DNA from: Taibaiella chishuiensis
GTDB lineage: Bacteria; Bacteroidota; Bacteroidia; Chitinophagales; Chitinophagaceae
Length of the DNA: 64,000 nucleotides
Direction: 5' to 3'
Assembly (NCBI RefSeq): GCF_003014535.1
Contig: NZ_PYGD01000004.1
Span: forward strand, 124,001-188,000
Shown: piece by piece, positions 1-9,720 of the stretch
How the letters are laid out: each line of letters opens with the position of its first letter
Position numbering within the stretch: position 1 is the stretch's first letter
Notes under the pieces: model-generated
What the model saw: the letters and a program-made list of their open reading frames with translations, nothing else
Told to the model about the DNA's origin: nothing
Database searches by the model: none
Program-made: the position numbers and the translations under genes

Positions 1-2
1 TG

Positions 3-3000
3 CGTAATGCCGCTGCCAACGAAACATCGCAGCAGCGTAAGCAGGAGGCTCTGAAACGCCTGGGCGTGGTAGAAGCATTCCGCGATGCCAACACCCGCGT
101 AGAGAACAAACCAGAATGGATGGTGATGCAGTATATCCCGGTTATTCCACCGGAACTGCGCCCGCTCGTTCCCCTGGATGGCGGCCGTTTTGCCTCTTCC
201 GATCTGAACGATCTTTACCGTCGTGTAATTATCCGTAACAACCGTCTGAAGCGTCTGCTCGAGATCAAAGCGCCGGAAGTGATCCTGCGTAATGAAAAAC
301 GTATGCTGCAGGAAGCGGTAGACTCCCTGTTCGATAACTCCCGTAAATCTAACGCCGTTAAGGCTGAAGGCGGTCGTGCCCTGAAATCCCTTTCCGATGT
401 ACTGAAAGGTAAACAAGGCCGTTTCCGTCAGAACCTGTTGGGTAAACGTGTGGACTACTCCGGCCGTTCGGTAATCGTGGTAGGTCCTGAAATGCAGCTG
501 CATGAGTGTGGTATCCCTAAAGATATGGCTGCCGAGCTGTTCAAACCGTTTATCATCCGCAAGCTCATCGAGCGTGGTATCGTAAAAACGGTAAAGAGCG
601 CTAAGAAATTAGTAGAACGTAAAGAAGCCGTAGTTTGGGATATCCTGGAAAATGTACTGAAAGGACACCCGGTTATGCTTAACCGTGCCCCAACGCTCCA
701 CAGGTTATCTATCCAGGCCTTCCAGCCTAAAATGATCGAAGGTAAAGCCATTCAGCTCCACCCGCTCGTATGTTCGGCGTTCAACGCGGATTTCGATGGT
801 GACCAGATGGCGGTACACGTGCCTTTGAGCAATGCCGCAATTATGGAAGCCCAGATGCTGATGCTGGCCTCTCACAATATCCTGAACCCACAGAACGGTA
901 CGCCGATCACCCTGCCTTCCCAGGACATGGTACTCGGTCTGTATTACCTGACAAAAGGTAAACGTACTATGGGCGACGAGATCATCAAAGGTGAAGGTAA
1001 AGTGTTCTATAGTGCAGAAGAGGTGATCATTGCCCACAACGAGGGCCGTGTAGACCTGCATGCCTGGATCAAAGTAAAAACCGTAGTTCGTAGTAAAGAA
1101 GGCGAGCTGGAAAATAAACTGCTCGAAACCACAGTAGGCCGCGTACTGTTCAACCAGACCGTACCGAAAGAAAATGGTTTCGTAAACGCCCTGCTGACCA
1201 AGAAATCACTGCGTGAGATCATCGGTTCTATCCTGAAAAATACCAATATCCCGCAAACTGTTAAGTTCCTGGATGATGCGAAAACACTTGGTTTCCGTAC
1301 CGCATTCCGTGGTGGTCTGTCGTTTAACGTAAACGATCTTACCATCCCCGATGTGAAAGAGCAACTGGTGGATGAAGCGCAGGGCGAAGTGGATGAAGTT
1401 TGGGATAACTATAACATGGGTCTGATCACCAATAACGAACGTTATAACAAGATCATCGATATCTGGTCCGGTGTGGACATCAAAGTTACCGAGACCCTGA
1501 TCCGCGAGATGGCAGCCGACAAACAAGGCTTCAACTCCGTATACATGATGCTGGATTCCGGTGCCCGTGGTAGTAAGCAGCAGGTTAAGCAGCTTGCCGG
1601 TCTGAGGGGCCTGATGGCAAAACCACGTCGTAGTGGTTCTACCGGTTCAGAGATCATCGAAAACCCGATCCTTGCAAACTTTAAAGACGGTCTGAGTGTA
1701 TTGGAGTACTTTATCTCCACCCACGGTGCCCGTAAAGGTCTTGCGGATACGGCCCTTAAAACAGCGGATGCGGGTTACCTTACCCGTCGTCTCGTGGATG
1801 TGGCCCAGGACGTGGTTATCGTGGAAGAAGATTGCCTGACCCTGCGCGGCCTGGCTACTTCAGCCCTTAAAGACAACGAAGAGATCGTAGAACCGCTGTT
1901 CGACCGTATCCTCGGCCGTACTTCCCTGCACGACATCTACCATCCGCATACCGATGCGCTGATCGTAAATGCCGGTGTGGAAATCGACGAAGATATCGCC
2001 CATGCAATCGAAGAAGCAGGTATCGATACCGTAGAGATCCGTTCTGTACTGACCTGCGAAGCGAAACGCGGTTGCTGTGCCAAGTGTTATGGTAAAAACC
2101 TGGCAACGGGTTACATGGCACAGAAAGGTGATGCCGTGGGTATCATCGCTGCTCAGTCCATCGGTGAGCCGGGTACACAGCTTACACTCCGTACCTTCCA
2201 CGTGGGTGGTACAGCGAACTCCTCAGCCATTGAATCTCAATTGCTGGCTAAGTTCGACGGTACCGTTCAGTTCGATGGTCTGCGTACCACCAAACATACC
2301 AACGACGAAGGCGAAGAAGTGAACGTGGTTATCGGTCGTACCGGTGAGATGCGTATCATGGATATTGAAAACGACCGCCTGATGATCACCAACAACATTC
2401 CTTACGGTTCTACCCTGAAAGTGAAGAATGGTCAGAAAGTGAAGAAAGGCGATCCGATCTGCGGATGGGATCCGTTCAACGCCGTTATCATCTCTGAACT
2501 GGAAGGTCACATCGGCTTCGATAGCATCATCGAAGGTATTACCTTCCGTGAAGAAGCCGACGAACAGACCGGTCACCGTGAGAAAGTGGTTATCGAGACA
2601 AAAGATAAAACGAAAATTCCTTCCCTCGTTGTAGAAGGTAAAGAAAATAAGACCTATAACCTCCCGGTAGGTTCGCATATCGTAGTTAACGAAGGCGAGA
2701 AGGTAAGGAGCGGCCAGGTACTGGTGAAAATACCACGTGTAATGGGACGTTCACGAGATATCACGGGTGGTCTGCCGCGTGTAACCGAGCTGTTTGAAGC
2801 CCGTAACCCGTCTAACCCGGCCGTAGTTGCCGAGATCGATGGTGTGGTAAGCTTCGGTAACATTAAACGTGGTAACAGGGAGATCATGGTAGAAGCGAAA
2901 GAAGGTATGATCAAGAAATACCTGGTTCCGCTGTCCCGCCAGATCACCGTACAGGATGGTGACTTTATCAAAGCCGGTAACTCGCTTTCCGATGGTGCTA

Positions 3001-3662
3001 CCACGCCAAGCGATATCCTGGCCATTAAAGGACCACACGCCGTTCAGGAGTACCTGGTAAACGAGATCCAGGAAGTATACCGTTTACAGGGTGTAAAAAT
3101 CAACGATAAACACGTTGAGGTTATCGTTCGCCAGATGATGCGTAAAGTAAGGATCATCGACCAGGGCGATACCAAATTCCTGGAAGACGATACCGTGGAC
3201 AAGAACGACTTTATGATGGAGAACGACTGGATCTTCGATAAGAAGGTAGTTGTGGACGCCGGTGATTCAGAAAAACTGCACCCGGGCCAGATCGCTACCC
3301 TCAGGGAGATCAGGGAAGAAAACAGTACCCTGCGTCGTGCCGACAAGAAGATTGTTGAATTCCGTGATGCAACGCCTGCTACTTCAGCACCGCTGCTGCT
3401 CGGTATCACCAAAGCTTCCTTGGGTACACGCAGCTGGATCTCTGCAGCTTCCTTCCAGGAAACCACGAAGGTACTGTCTACCGCCGCGATCTCGGGTAAA
3501 TCCGACGACCTGGTAGGTCTGAAAGAAAACGTAATCACAGGCGGCCTGATCCCAGCCGGTACAGGTATCCGCGATTACAACGATATGATCATTGGTTCCA
3601 AAGAAGAGTACGAACTGTTGCTGGCCAACAAAGACGTGCTTGAATTTGACGACGAAGAGTAA
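3..3662 (+). CDS. rpoC: DNA-directed RNA polymerase subunit beta' (5'-truncated by window edge)
   Basis: Largest catalytic subunit of RNA polymerase. The reading frame is open from the first complete codon at position 3, so the true start lies upstream of the window; 1219 residues are present and roughly 200 N-terminal residues appear to be missing relative to the family. The absolutely conserved magnesium-binding motif NADFDGD lies near residue 261 of the visible part, and the zinc-binding cysteine cluster [11 protein letters not shown] lies near residues 685-697. The C-terminal region after about residue 1100 is the usual bacterial end. rpoB is expected just upstream. A strong hairpin follows the stop. 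Identification is certain; only the N terminus is unseen. Confidence 0.98.
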   Translation, partial: RNAAANETSQQRKQEALKRLGVVEAFRDANTRVENKPEWMVMQYIPVIPPELRPLVPLDGGRFASSDLNDLYRRVIIRNNRLKRLLEIKAPEVILRNEKRMLQEAVDSLFDNSRKSNAVKAEGGRALKSLSDVLKGKQGRFRQNLLGKRVDYSGRSVIVVGPEMQLHECGIPKDMAAELFKPFIIRKLIERGIVKTVKSAKKLVERKEAVVWDILENVLKGHPVMLNRAPTLHRLSIQAFQPKMIEGKAIQLHPLVCSAFNADFDGDQMAVHVPLSNAAIMEAQMLMLASHNILNPQNGTPITLPSQDMVLGLYYLTKGKRTMGDEIIKGEGKVFYSAEEVIIAHNEGRVDLHAWIKVKTVVRSKEGELENKLLETTVGRVLFNQTVPKENGFVNALLTKKSLREIIGSILKNTNIPQTVKFLDDAKTLGFRTAFRGGLSFNVNDLTIPDVKEQLVDEAQGEVDEVWDNYNMGLITNNERYNKIIDIWSGVDIKVTETLIREMAADKQGFNSVYMMLDSGARGSKQQVKQLAGLRGLMAKPRRSGSTGSEIIENPILANFKDGLSVLEYFISTHGARKGLADTALKTADAGYLTRRLVDVAQDVVIVEEDCLTLRGLATSALKDNEEIVEPLFDRILGRTSLHDIYHPHTDALIVNAGVEIDEDIAHAIEEAGIDTVEIRSVLTCEAKRGCCAKCYGKNLATGYMAQKGDAVGIIAAQSIGEPGTQLTLRTFHVGGTANSSAIESQLLAKFDGTVQFDGLRTTKHTNDEGEEVNVVIGRTGEMRIMDIENDRLMITNNIPYGSTLKVKNGQKVKKGDPICGWDPFNAVIISELEGHIGFDSIIEGITFREEADEQTGHREKVVIETKDKTKIPSLVVEGKENKTYNLPVGSHIVVNEGEKVRSGQVLVKIPRVMGRSRDITGGLPRVTELFEARNPSNPAVVAEIDGVVSFGNIKRGNREIMVEAKEGMIKKYLVPLSRQITVQDGDFIKAGNSLSDGATTPSDILAIKGPHAVQEYLVNEIQEVYRLQGVKINDKHVEVIVRQMMRKVRIIDQGDTKFLEDDTVDKNDFMMENDWIFDKKVVVDAGDSEKLHPGQIATLREIREENSTLRRADKKIVEFRDATPATSAPLLLGITKASLGTRSWISAASFQETTKVLSTAAISGKSDDLVGLKENVITGGLIPAGTGIRDYNDMIIGSKEEYELLLANKDVLEFDDEE

Positions 3663-3686
3663 TAAATTGTTGATTGTAAAAACAAG

Positions 3687-3716
3687 AGGCCGGGATCTGA
3701 TCCCGGCCTTTCTGTT
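3687..3716 (+). terminator. Rho-independent terminator after rpoC
   Basis: An 11-bp inverted repeat, AGGCCGGGATC pairing with GATCCCGGCCT at 3687-3709, starts 24 bases after the rpoC stop and is followed by a T-rich stretch. Confidence 0.85.
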
Positions 3717-3775
3717 TTCCGGCCGGTGGATAAATAAATGCAGGCAGCATTGCTGTCGGATATCCCGGTTTTCGC

Positions 3776-3783
3776 TAGCTTTA
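3776..3783 (+). promoter_or_regulatory. Candidate -7 box for the lactonase operon
   Basis: TAGCTTTA matches the Bacteroidota -7 pattern TAnnTTTG/A and lies 35 bases before the ATG at 3819. It lies downstream of the alternative in-frame start at 3738, which favours the 3819 start. No convincing -33 element. Confidence 0.35.
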
Positions 3784-3818
3784 TTGCAGCGCGTTTTAAG
3801 CGTTACCTATCCCGTACT

Positions 3819-4946
3819 ATGCCCGCCCGATTACTTACCCTACTGTCCCTGTTGTTGTGCGGCTGTTGCCGCTTGTATGCTCAAAAGACACTGGTGTTTG
3901 CCGGTACCTTTAACCACGATAAAAACAAAGAAGGGATACAGGTACTGCAGCTGGATACAGAGACCGGCCTGCTGAAGCCCTTATACACCTTAACGGGCAT
4001 ACTGAACCCTTCCTACCTGGCGCTGTCGGGCAATGGCCTTTTTTTATATGCCTGTATCGAAACCCGGACCCCGGGCGCGGGTAGTATAGCCGCTTTCGGC
4101 ATCGATACCGCAAGCGGCGCGCTGCACCTCCTGAACCGCCGCAAAAGCAGTGGCGAGAATCCCGTATACACTACGCTTACCAAAGATGGCCGTTACCTTT
4201 TCGGCGTTAACTATACCGAGGGGGGTATCGATGTATTCCCCGTGGAGGGGGACGGCCGCATCGGGCCGCTGTTGCAGGCTGTAGCCTATACCGAAGGCAG
4301 TCATGCTACCGAACGGCAGGCCGGGGCACATACGCATAGCCTGCAACTGTCGCCGGACCAGGATCACATCTTTGTACCCGACCTGGGCAGCGATATCATC
4401 CGCTCCTACCGCTTCGATCCCGGGGCGGCGCAACCCATCGTGCTCCCTACGGCAGGGCAGGTGAAAGCCGCGCCGGGCAGTGGCCCCAGGCATTTTACCT
4501 TTCACCCCGGCGGTAAGTACGCCTATTGTATCGAAGAGATATCGGGCTGGGTAAGCGCCTACCGTTATACCCGTGGCCGGCTTAAACCGCTGCAGCATAT
4601 CGCAGCTCATAAAGACAGCCTTGAAGACTATAACAGCGCCGATATCCATTGTTCGCCCGATGGCCGTTTTCTCTATGTGTCCAACCGCGGCGATGAGAAC
4701 AATATCGCCGTGTTTGCCATCCGGTCCGACGGCCGCTTACGCCGTATAGGCCTGCAGCCCACGATGGGCGAGCATCCGCGCATTTTTGCCCTCGACGAAA
4801 AAGGACGTTTCCTCATCGTGGCTAACCAGGTAAGCGGCAATATCACGGTCTTCCGCCGGGACCGGCACTCGGGCAAATTGCGGCACATACCCCAGGAGGT
4901 ACCACTCGGAAACGTTTCCTGTGTACAAATCAAAACTTATGAATAG
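3819..4946 (+). CDS. Secreted lactonase-family seven-bladed beta-propeller protein
   Basis: Predicted exported protein of 375 residues resembling the 6-phosphogluconolactonase/YbhE beta-propeller family (lactonase, PF10282-like). An in-frame ATG at 3738 would add 27 residues, but the start at 3819 gives a clean signal peptide (MPARLL, a leucine-rich core, then CRLYAQ) and sits just after a candidate promoter. The body shows repeated blade signatures such as LSPDQDHIFVPDLGSDIIRS, FHPGGKYAYCIEE, CSPDGRFLYVSNRG and LDEKGRFLIVANQ. The signal peptide suggests a periplasmic or outer-membrane location, so a direct role in the cytosolic pentose-phosphate pathway is doubtful; the substrate is unknown. 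Its stop overlaps the start of the next gene by 8 bases, implying co-transcription. Confidence 0.85.
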   Translation: MPARLLTLLSLLLCGCCRLYAQKTLVFAGTFNHDKNKEGIQVLQLDTETGLLKPLYTLTGILNPSYLALSGNGLFLYACIETRTPGAGSIAAFGIDTASGALHLLNRRKSSGENPVYTTLTKDGRYLFGVNYTEGGIDVFPVEGDGRIGPLLQAVAYTEGSHATERQAGAHTHSLQLSPDQDHIFVPDLGSDIIRSYRFDPGAAQPIVLPTAGQVKAAPGSGPRHFTFHPGGKYAYCIEEISGWVSAYRYTRGRLKPLQHIAAHKDSLEDYNSADIHCSPDGRFLYVSNRGDENNIAVFAIRSDGRLRRIGLQPTMGEHPRIFALDEKGRFLIVANQVSGNITVFRRDRHSGKLRHIPQEVPLGNVSCVQIKTYE

Positions 4947-6009
4947 AAGACTGACAGGTATTGTACTGTTGTTGCTGATAGCTGCAGTGGTACACGCGCA
5001 GCCTTCGTTGCGTATAGCAGACAGTATCCGGCGGCATTACCGGATACCTGAACTGGCTTACGCCGTAATAAAGGCCGATACCATACTGGACATGGCCGCT
5101 ACCGGGGTAAAAAAGAAGGGAAGCAGTGCTAAAGCCAACCTGCAGGACCGGTTTCATATCGGGTCCAATACCAAGGCCATTACGGCTTTTATCGCTGCAC
5201 GCCTGGTGGCACAACAGCAGATCAGTTGGCATACTACCTTCTTTTCCCTGTTTCCGGAACTGAAAAAAGAACGGATAGATACCTCAGTTGATTATGCATT
5301 GGATGATTTACTGAGCTTCCGCGCTGCCTTGCCGCCTTATACCTATACCGTTCGAAGCCCGCTGCGCGAGCAGATTACCGGCAATGAACCGCAACAGCGC
5401 TATGCCCTGGCACAATACCTGCTGCGGCAAAAGCCGGTGGCTCCCGATGAGGGTTTCTACCTCACCAATACCGGTTATATCCTTGCCGGACTGATGCTTG
5501 AAAAAGCCAGCGGCCGCAGTTACAAAACCCTGGTCAAAGAGCTGGGCGATACACTGGGTATAGCTTTCGGTTTCGGATATCCCAATGGTACCGATACCTT
5601 ACAAACCTGGGGGCATGATGCTGTCGGGAACCCCCTGGCGCCTTTCGATCATTACAAACTGGACTGGCTTTTGTCGGCGGGTAATATCAACATTACCCTA
5701 CCGGACTATGCCCGGTTTATCCAGGAGTTCCTGAAACCTGTGCCCAGCCTGTTATCCCGGGCCGTTACGGATCAATTGTTATACGGCCGGCCGGGTTTTG
5801 CCTATGGTTGGTTTACCGAAAAAGACAGCGCAGGCCGGTATCTTGTGGCCAGCAACGAAGGCAATGCCGGTGCTTTTATAACCAGGGTACAAGTGGTAAA
5901 GGAACAGAATATTGCTTTTATTATTTTTACCAATGCCGCTACCGCTGCAACGGCTAAAGGGATCGATGTATTATTGACGGCTTTAAAAAGAACCTATGAA
6001 CAACCATAA
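4939..6009 (+). CDS. Secreted serine hydrolase, beta-lactamase class C-like, with degenerate active site
   Basis: 356-residue exported protein of the class C beta-lactamase/penicillin-binding-protein-like family (PF00144). The ATG at 4939 gives a signal peptide ending VVHAQ and overlaps the previous stop by 8 bases. The nucleophile motif SxxK is present as SNTK at residues 76-79. Other hallmarks are altered: the usual YSN triad reads LTN at 175-177 with a tyrosine one place earlier; the region that usually carries an HTSG motif reads FRAALPPY; and the late HxGG-type motif reads NEGNAGAF. Either specificity is unusual or catalysis is weak or lost. The family includes D-aminopeptidases, esterases and peptidases; the substrate cannot be told from sequence. 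Confidence 0.85.
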   Translation: MNRRLTGIVLLLLIAAVVHAQPSLRIADSIRRHYRIPELAYAVIKADTILDMAATGVKKKGSSAKANLQDRFHIGSNTKAITAFIAARLVAQQQISWHTTFFSLFPELKKERIDTSVDYALDDLLSFRAALPPYTYTVRSPLREQITGNEPQQRYALAQYLLRQKPVAPDEGFYLTNTGYILAGLMLEKASGRSYKTLVKELGDTLGIAFGFGYPNGTDTLQTWGHDAVGNPLAPFDHYKLDWLLSAGNINITLPDYARFIQEFLKPVPSLLSRAVTDQLLYGRPGFAYGWFTEKDSAGRYLVASNEGNAGAFITRVQVVKEQNIAFIIFTNAATAATAKGIDVLLTALKRTYEQP

Positions 6010-6661
6010 AAAAGAAGACGAAATGCCTGCGCATAACCTGCGGTTATCGGAGCTGGGCCTGACAGAAATAAAAGCCCTTCGTGATGAAACAGGCAGGGGA
6101 TGGGAGATAGAATTTTTAAGCCGGGGACTGCATCACCAGGGTATGAAACCCAAAGCGGTATTGAGCTGTGGCGGTAGGGTGCGCGATGAGGTGATCATAG
6201 GCGATTACCCGGCCTGGGTACGGGAACTTGCAGGGGAGCGTGTACCGGAGGCCGGCCATTTCACATTGCGCTTTAATACTGCTGCTCCCGAAGCCGCAGC
6301 GCTGGAGCTTATCGAAGAACGCTTGCTTTTCCTTGCCTATGCCGATATCTATCGCGATGGCGGTTCGCTGGAGGCATGTTGGGAAACCAATTACGGCAAT
6401 ACCTGGGAATTGTATTTAAAGGTATTACCTACGCTCGACGATGTGTTGAAATATGAACACCTGTTTCTTCGCTACCCGGAGCGGGAGTCGCGCAGGGTAG
6501 TCGTACTGAAAGGATCAGCGGAAGAAAAACACGTAATGACCTGGGTAGATGCCTGGCTGGATAGCACGGTCCCGGAACTCCATGTGCCGGTACGGGAGCT
6601 GATGCGTAAATTATCGCGGCTCGAGTCCTTATATCATAAAATGTATTGGCGGATGTATTAG
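5996..6661 (+). CDS. Hypothetical protein (221 aa)
   Basis: I do not recognise this family. The ATG at 5996 overlaps the stop of the serine hydrolase by 14 bases; a second in-frame ATG at 6023 is an alternative start. The product is cytosolic-looking: no signal peptide or membrane segment, rich in charged residues, mixed alpha/beta. It has notable tryptophans (GRGWEIEF, YPAWVREL, CWETNYGNTWELYL) and a C-terminal helical segment ending in YHKMYWRMY. The overlap with two secreted-protein genes implies one transcript but does not reveal a function. A strong hairpin follows 80 bases after the stop. Confidence 0.75.
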   Translation: MNNHKKEDEMPAHNLRLSELGLTEIKALRDETGRGWEIEFLSRGLHHQGMKPKAVLSCGGRVRDEVIIGDYPAWVRELAGERVPEAGHFTLRFNTAAPEAAALELIEERLLFLAYADIYRDGGSLEACWETNYGNTWELYLKVLPTLDDVLKYEHLFLRYPERESRRVVVLKGSAEEKHVMTWVDAWLDSTVPELHVPVRELMRKLSRLESLYHKMYWRMY

Positions 6662-6743
6662 TAAGTGTTTGCTATTGCCGGAAGCACGGTGTATTGGCCT
6701 TCGCCTTTGATACCCGTGGCTTATAGTTGTTTATTGCATACAA

Positions 6744-6776
6744 AACGGCCGTCTTCCCTGCAGAAGACGGCCGTTC
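6744..6776 (+). terminator. Terminator hairpin after the lactonase-hydrolase operon
   Basis: Perfect 13-bp inverted repeat AACGGCCGTCTTC / GAAGACGGCCGTT (6744-6756 with 6763-6775) with a 6-base loop. A-rich on the left and T-containing on the right, so it could serve both converging units. Confidence 0.75.
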
Positions 6777-6803
6777 TATTGTTGAATCAGCTAGTATGTT
6801 ATA

Positions 6804-7232
6804 CTAAGGCTGGCTTACCAGGTAAGCCAGGAAATGGAATTGGTACTGATAAGGGGCAGGCTGACAGCCGGGGCTGAAAACCGGGTCGATATACATGGCG
6901 TAAAAAGCGCAATCGCTCCTCCTTACACAGAAATGCACCCTGCAGCAACATTGATTGGCTGCCTGTTGCATCCGGGCAACGAAGGCCGTTGTCAATTCGT
7001 CGAAGCAGAGCGGCATGGGGGGAGGGTTATAAGTGCCGCCGCCCGGTACCACTCGATAAAGACCATCAGCACTCGATTCGATCAGGGCGCCATTCTGTGC
7101 AACCATCTGGTCATAGGCGGCTGGGGTAGCTTCTACTGTAACCGATACCAATTCCTGGGCCGCCACCCTGGAAGTAAAGAAGGAACAGGCGAACAGGGTC
7201 ATCAGGATACCCATTAGTTTTAATCCTTTCAT
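6804..7232 (-). CDS. Small secreted cysteine-rich protein, unknown function
   Basis: 142-residue product with a signal peptide (MKGLKLMGILM, hydrophobic core, cleavage near RVAAQ). The mature part holds about seven cysteines, including a cluster NQCCCRVHFCVRRSDC near residues 93-108 and a late SPGCQP, plus a glycine/proline-rich stretch. Several disulfides or a metal site would fit, but no family is recognised. It is a single gene converging on the upstream operon, with its own candidate promoter at 7265-7272. Alternative starts within the signal peptide (MGILM) are possible. Confidence 0.7.
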   Translation of the reverse strand: MKGLKLMGILMTLFACSFFTSRVAAQELVSVTVEATPAAYDQMVAQNGALIESSADGLYRVVPGGGTYNPPPMPLCFDELTTAFVARMQQAANQCCCRVHFCVRRSDCAFYAMYIDPVFSPGCQPAPYQYQFHFLAYLVSQP

Positions 7233-7264
7233 AAATAGAGGTTTGGTTTAGTGAATAATATATC

Positions 7265-7272
7265 CAAAGATA
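7265..7272 (-). promoter_or_regulatory. Candidate -7 box for the cysteine-rich protein gene
   Basis: Read on the minus strand, TATCTTTG matches TAnnTTTG exactly and lies 33 bases before the ATG at 7232. The surroundings are very AT-rich. Confidence 0.5.
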
Positions 7273-7360
7273 GTTTATTTATTTATCTATCTTAAAAATT
7301 ACTATTTATAAAAACGATTAATTTATTACCTGCTGATGTTATTAAATAGTCTATATAATA

Positions 7361-7391
7361 AACGCCCGGCATACATAATATGCCGGGCGTT
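7361..7391 (-). terminator. Terminator after the porin gene
   Basis: Inverted repeat ACGCCCGGCATA / TATGCCGGGCGT around a 5-base loop, 30 bases beyond the porin stop; the minus strand continues with TTTATTATAT. Confidence 0.8.
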
Positions 7392-7420
7392 GGGTATAAA
7401 ATATACTGGAGTTGGAATCT

Positions 7421-8731
7421 TTAATTGAAGAAAACCTGGTACTGTAAGGTAAAGGCGCCCAGGCGTTTTGTCTGATCGCCGGCTGCATTATAAATCGGCC
7501 GGTTCTGGTACGAGAGCGTAAGCTTGGAAGTATGCCCGGACAAAAGCCAGTTAATGCCTGCATCTACAAACAGCATCTTATCGTTGAGCCGGTCGTAATC
7601 GGCATATTGCAGGGCTATATAAGGCATAAGTGTAGTGCTGCCGATCAGGCTGTCGCGCAATTTATAACCGGCCTGTGCATATACCGTAGTGCCGGTACCG
7701 AAGGCCGGGTAACCATTGCCGCTGCCGTTTAAAACGTCGGGATTAGTATTGCCGTTGGCGGGGTTCATGGTGGCCTGGTTGCGGATATAATTTTTGCCAA
7801 AGCCATAATGCGCTACGCTGGCATACAGGTTCAATGCCTGGCCCCCGGGGCCCGCCGGCGCATCGTAATATACATCGCCGCTAAAGTGCGCCATATCCTC
7901 CATCAGCGTATCGCGGGCGCTGCTGGTACGCCACAAGGCATCCTTCTGGTAAATAAAACCGGCGCCGATATTCAGTACGCGTTTAGCGCCCAGGTAAGTG
8001 CCCTGGGTATAAGGGGTAAGGTTCGATTCCTGGTCGAGGAACTGCCATTGGAAATAACCGTTCCATTGCATAGACGGCGCTTTGGGCGAGAAATTGGAAG
8101 CCAGGCTGATAGCGCCATTATACCCCGCCGATTTTTGTATGGCATGCGGCTGTGCCATCACCAGGCGGTAGTCAAACCGGCCGATCTTGCCTTTGGCAAA
8201 TACAGATAACTTACGCAGGAACTGGTCGGTTACATCATTGGTCGATTGCAGGTGCAGCGGGGCATCCACCCCCATAATGGTGCCGGCCGAGGGCGATGAG
8301 AACCGCGAAAGCCCGCTCCAGCCGCTTAACCCGGCGCCTAAGGATAGTTTCTGTTTGACGATGGCATATTCACCATAGGCATCATGTACAAAAAAGCCCT
8401 GTTTGCGGTCCGATATATTGTTGAAGTTATTTTGTCCCAGTTGCACATAAAAAAAAGCACGGTCGGTAAGCTGTCCGTATACCTGCATCCGCAGCCGGCG
8501 GATACCGATATCGGTACTGTTGTCCTTAGGCGTACCGTTGATGGTAGTGCCCGGGTTTAGCTCCTGCTGGCGCAGCCAGAACTGGCCCAGTACCGTAAAC
8601 TTCACGTAACTGGAACCGCTTTCGTTCAGGTACAGCTTGCGGTCTTTGATAAAGTTCTGGGCCTGCACGCCCTGGGCAAGCAGTAATAAAGGTATGGCCC
8701 GGAATAGTCCAGGCCATTTCAATAAAGCCAT
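7421..8731 (-). CDS. Outer-membrane porin (phosphate-selective porin O/P-like)
   Basis: 436-residue outer-membrane beta-barrel. It has a signal peptide ending GVQAQ, then alternating amphipathic strands typical of the OprP/OprO-like porins common in Bacteroidota (for example VKFTVLGQFWLR and RRLRMQVYGQLTDRAFFYVQ near the N terminus). The C terminus, LGAFTLQYQVFFN, is barrel-like. It starts 31 bases after the stop of the carbonic anhydrase gene on the same strand, so both are probably one operon. The transported solute is unknown; pairing with carbonic anhydrase suggests an anion, but that is inference. Confidence 0.8.
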   Translation of the reverse strand: MALLKWPGLFRAIPLLLLAQGVQAQNFIKDRKLYLNESGSSYVKFTVLGQFWLRQQELNPGTTINGTPKDNSTDIGIRRLRMQVYGQLTDRAFFYVQLGQNNFNNISDRKQGFFVHDAYGEYAIVKQKLSLGAGLSGWSGLSRFSSPSAGTIMGVDAPLHLQSTNDVTDQFLRKLSVFAKGKIGRFDYRLVMAQPHAIQKSAGYNGAISLASNFSPKAPSMQWNGYFQWQFLDQESNLTPYTQGTYLGAKRVLNIGAGFIYQKDALWRTSSARDTLMEDMAHFSGDVYYDAPAGPGGQALNLYASVAHYGFGKNYIRNQATMNPANGNTNPDVLNGSGNGYPAFGTGTTVYAQAGYKLRDSLIGSTTLMPYIALQYADYDRLNDKMLFVDAGINWLLSGHTSKLTLSYQNRPIYNAAGDQTKRLGAFTLQYQVFFN

Positions 8732-8762
8732 TAAAAAGTATTATTGTCCCTGTAACGGGCGA

Positions 8763-9395
8763 TTAATGATTAAAGAGATTATAGATCTCCATGATGTTTT
8801 TCAGGATATTGTCAAAGTCGATGTTGAGATCGATGAGCCTGCCGGTGCGGATATCGAACACCCAGCCATGCACGCGCAGACCGCGTTCCTTATTGGCTTC
8901 CTGTACGGCAGCCGTCTTGATCAGGTTCACGCATTGCTCCTGCACATTCAGCTCTACCAGGCGGTCGTAGCGCAGGGCCTCATTGGTGATCCCGTTCAGT
9001 TCCTCTTTATGCAGGCGATACACATCGCGGATGTTACGCAGCCAGGGATTCAGGATGCCCATATCGGCGGGTTGCATCGCGGCTTTTACGCCGCCGCAGT
9101 TATAGTGGCCGCATACCACCACGTGGTTGACTTTAAGATGGCGAACGGCATAGTTCAGCACCGACATCACGCTTAGGTCGACGTTGTTGACCAGGTTGGC
9201 AATGTTACGGTGTACAAAAGCTTCGCCCGGTTGCAGGCCCATAATATCCTCGGCGGTAACCCGGCTGTCGGAGCAGCCGATATAAAGCAGTTCAGGGTTC
9301 TGACCGCTCGCCAGGTCATCGAAGTAGCCGGCGTTGCCTTTCAGCTTTTCAGCGATCCATTGCTCGTTGTTTTTGAAAACATCTGCTATATTCAT
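8763..9395 (-). CDS. can: Beta-class carbonic anhydrase
   Basis: Zinc enzyme interconverting CO2 and bicarbonate, 210 residues. The start MNIADVF at 9395 is chosen because upstream in-frame codons give a poorly conserved leader and a candidate promoter lies inside that region. Zinc ligands and catalytic pair are visible: C41-x-D43-x-R45 in IGCSDSR, and H97 with C100 in CGHYNCGG. The HRNIANLV segment is also family-typical. No signal peptide, so cytosolic. It is followed 31 bases later by a porin gene and diverges from rnr. Confidence 0.95.
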   Translation of the reverse strand: MNIADVFKNNEQWIAEKLKGNAGYFDDLASGQNPELLYIGCSDSRVTAEDIMGLQPGEAFVHRNIANLVNNVDLSVMSVLNYAVRHLKVNHVVVCGHYNCGGVKAAMQPADMGILNPWLRNIRDVYRLHKEELNGITNEALRYDRLVELNVQEQCVNLIKTAAVQEANKERGLRVHGWVFDIRTGRLIDLNIDFDNILKNIMEIYNLFNH

Positions 9396-9436
9396 GACGG
9401 ATAAATTAGGAATTGAGTTAATGTTAGGTGTCCCGT

Positions 9437-9444
9437 CAAAGATA
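9437..9444 (-). promoter_or_regulatory. Candidate -7 box for the can-porin operon
   Basis: TATCTTTG on the minus strand, an exact TAnnTTTG match, 42 bases before the ATG at 9395. Confidence 0.5.
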
Positions 9445-9712
9445 AAGAGGAATAGGCATATTCCGTTCTTCCCTCCTGAATTAAAACCGCCGGCCACCGG
9501 TTGCAATGCTTGTGCTGCAACCCCGGGCGTGTAACCTATCCCGAAAGGGCAGGGAGATCCCGGTACTGCCTGTTGCATTACCGGACTATCCCGGCAGGTT
9601 GCGGGAGTTTTTGCATATGATAAAGGCTGAAAGTAAGGCTATACGGGCCTTCGTGCAAGTATGGCGAAAAATTTAATTAAGAGTTTTGTTCTTATATTGT
9701 TTTAGCAATACC

Positions 9713-9720
9713 TACCTTTA
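9713..9720 (+). promoter_or_regulatory. Candidate -7 box for rnr
   Basis: TACCTTTA preceded by TTTTG at 9684-9688 (spacer 24, rather long). It would give a leader of roughly 90 bases before the ATG at 9810. Confidence 0.35.

Noticed and set aside
3738-3818. N-terminal extension of the lactonase-family protein
   Set aside because: It would bury the signal peptide and lies upstream of the candidate -7 box.
9396-9578. 61-residue N-terminal extension of the carbonic anhydrase
   Set aside because: Not like the family, and the candidate promoter lies inside it.
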